From: CAZXEU01 sp964639665
Lineage (GTDB): Bacteria > Bacteroidota > Rhodothermia > Rhodothermales > Bin80
Direction of reading: 5' to 3'
Assembly: GCA_964639665.1 (NCBI GenBank)
Contig: CAZXEU010000013.1
Span: 1 to 6,933 of the forward strand
Length of the DNA stretch: 6,933 nt
How positions within the stretch are numbered: the stretch's first letter is position 1; each line of letters opens with the position of its first letter. The notes below the pieces were generated by a model. The model had not been told where the DNA came from, did no database searches, and was given only the letters and a program-made list of their open reading frames with translations. The position numbers and the translations under genes are program-made. Shown piece by piece: positions 5,974 through 6,933 of this stretch.

Positions 5974-6933
5974 CGGGCCCGATAGCAACGGATGAAGGCC
6001 TGATCGAGGCCCGAGCACTTACCAAGCGGTATCCTGTTCGCAGGGGTGCTCTTGGCGGCGTATCGGGACACGTGCATGCCCTGCAGGACGTGAGCCTGTC
6101 CATCGGACCTGCCGAGGTGGTCGGCATGGTGGGAGAATCGGGCTCGGGCAAGACCACGTTCGGACGGGCGCTGCTCAGGCTCATCGAGCCCACGTCCGGC
6201 CGGGTCCTGTTCAGGGGAACGGATTTCACGCATGTACCGGCCCGGGAGCTGCGCGGCTTGCGCCGGCGCCTCCAGATGGTTTTCCAGGATCCGTACGCGA
6301 GCCTGAACCCTCGCATGAAGGTAGGCGCCATCCTAAGAGATGCGCTCCGTCTGCACGGCCTGGATCGGGAGGGTGCCGTGGCCGAGCTCCTGGAGCTCGT
6401 GGGACTGTCGCCAGACTATGCTCGCCGGTATCCGCACGAGTTCTCCGGCGGGCAGCGTCAGCGCATAGGCATTGCACGGGCGCTCGCCGTAAGGCCCGAA
6501 TTCGTAGTGGCTGACGAGCCCGTCTCCGCGCTGGACGTTTCCATTCAGGCGCAGATCGTCAACCTGCTCAAGGACCTTAACCAGCGTCTGGGGCTTGCCA
6601 TGCTCTTCATAGCCCATGACCTCGCCGTTGTGGAGCATGTCAGTGACCGCGTGGCCGTGTTGTATCTGGGGCGCGTCATGGAAGTGGCTCCTGCGCGGGA
6701 GCTCTATGCCAATCCCGTGCATCCGTATACGGAGGCTCTCCTTTCTTCGGTGCCCCTGCCCGACCCCGGGCGCAGCCGAAAAAAGATGGTGCTGAAAGGC
6801 GACATCCCCAGCCCGGTCAGCCCGCCCTCCGGCTGCGTATTTCACACGCGCTGCCCGATTGCCACCGCCGAGTGCCGGACCGTGGTGCCACCGCTGCGCG
6901 AAACCGGACCGGGACACCTGGCGGCCTGCATAC
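5970..6933 (+). CDS. dppF: Dipeptide/oligopeptide ABC transporter ATP-binding protein, DppF/OppF type (3' end outside window)
   Basis: This is the second ATPase of the importer: 321 codons are visible and the stop lies beyond the right edge, probably only a few codons away because the family's final cysteine is already reached. After an N-terminal recognition segment (LIEARALTKRYPVRRG, 11-26) come Walker A GESGSGKT (55-62), Q-loop Q106 in VFQDPYASLNPR, signature FSGGQRQR (158-165), Walker B FVVADEPV with D182 and E183, D-loop ALD (187-189) and switch H216 in FIAHDLAV. The C-terminal extension has C289, C295, C302 and C320, with exactly the same CX5CX6CX17C spacing as its partner. All catalytic motifs are canonical. 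It starts within the ATGA overlap with the dppD-like gene, and the pair forms the heterodimeric motor typical of Dpp and Opp systems. Confidence 0.94.
   Translation, partial: MTGPIATDEGLIEARALTKRYPVRRGALGGVSGHVHALQDVSLSIGPAEVVGMVGESGSGKTTFGRALLRLIEPTSGRVLFRGTDFTHVPARELRGLRRRLQMVFQDPYASLNPRMKVGAILRDALRLHGLDREGAVAELLELVGLSPDYARRYPHEFSGGQRQRIGIARALAVRPEFVVADEPVSALDVSIQAQIVNLLKDLNQRLGLAMLFIAHDLAVVEHVSDRVAVLYLGRVMEVAPARELYANPVHPYTEALLSSVPLPDPGRSRKKMVLKGDIPSPVSPPSGCVFHTRCPIATAECRTVVPPLRETGPGHLAACI

Noticed and set aside
5383..6400. An identical 17-base word (GAGCTCCTGGAGCTCGT) at 5383-5399 and 6384-6400
   Set aside because: Both copies encode the same ELLELVG segment in two paralogous ATPases, so shared ancestry and codon bias explain it.
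6333..6917. A 194-codon open frame on the minus strand opposite the dppF-like gene
   Set aside because: The plus-strand frame contains all ABC ATPase motifs in order, and the minus-strand frame has none of its own.

Overview
The window is a GC-rich bacterial segment without RNA genes, CRISPR arrays or mobile elements. It is filled almost end to end by one divergent transport locus. Close relatives cannot be named from the sequence alone. The peptide-binding protein is a lipoprotein, ribosome binding sites are weak, and genes overlap or nearly touch, so this looks like a compact bacterial genome or metagenomic contig.

Layout. On the minus strand, reading right to left from about 4881, there are five genes: a lipoprotein solute-binding protein of the dipeptide/oligopeptide class (DppA/OppA, SBP family 5), a DppB-type permease, a DppC-type permease, a protein with the branched-chain amino-acid-binding (LivJ/LivK, AmiC) fold, and the first 111 codons of a zinc-dependent M14 / succinylglutamate desuccinylase-aspartoacylase-like hydrolase that runs off the left edge. 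On the plus strand, from 4972, there are the two ATPases of the same transporter, DppD-like and DppF-like, joined by an ATGA overlap. The DppF-like gene runs off the right edge just before its expected end. The 90-base gap between the two arms holds a TATAAT-like -10 element for the minus arm, inside a perfect 8-bp inverted repeat that is itself bracketed by a second 6-bp inverted repeat. This is a good candidate operator for shared control of both arms.

How the parts fit. DppA-, B-, C-, D- and F-like proteins make a complete ABC importer for peptides or peptide-like compounds: a lipid-anchored receptor, two membrane subunits and two ATPases. The distal hydrolase could process the imported substrate in the cytoplasm, for example an N-acyl amino acid or a short peptide (inference). 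The gene between permease and hydrolase is the odd one. It has the complete two-domain fold of a periplasmic amino-acid-binding protein but starts directly at the first beta strand, and no signal peptide can be encoded upstream in frame because a stop codon lies within the overlapping end of dppC. It is therefore probably cytoplasmic and may be an intracellular ligand sensor, as AmiC is, rather than a transport receptor.

The most interesting points are this signal-less binding protein, an apparent shortening of the hydrolase that removes the usual substrate-binding arginine segment, and the nested palindrome between the divergent arms.
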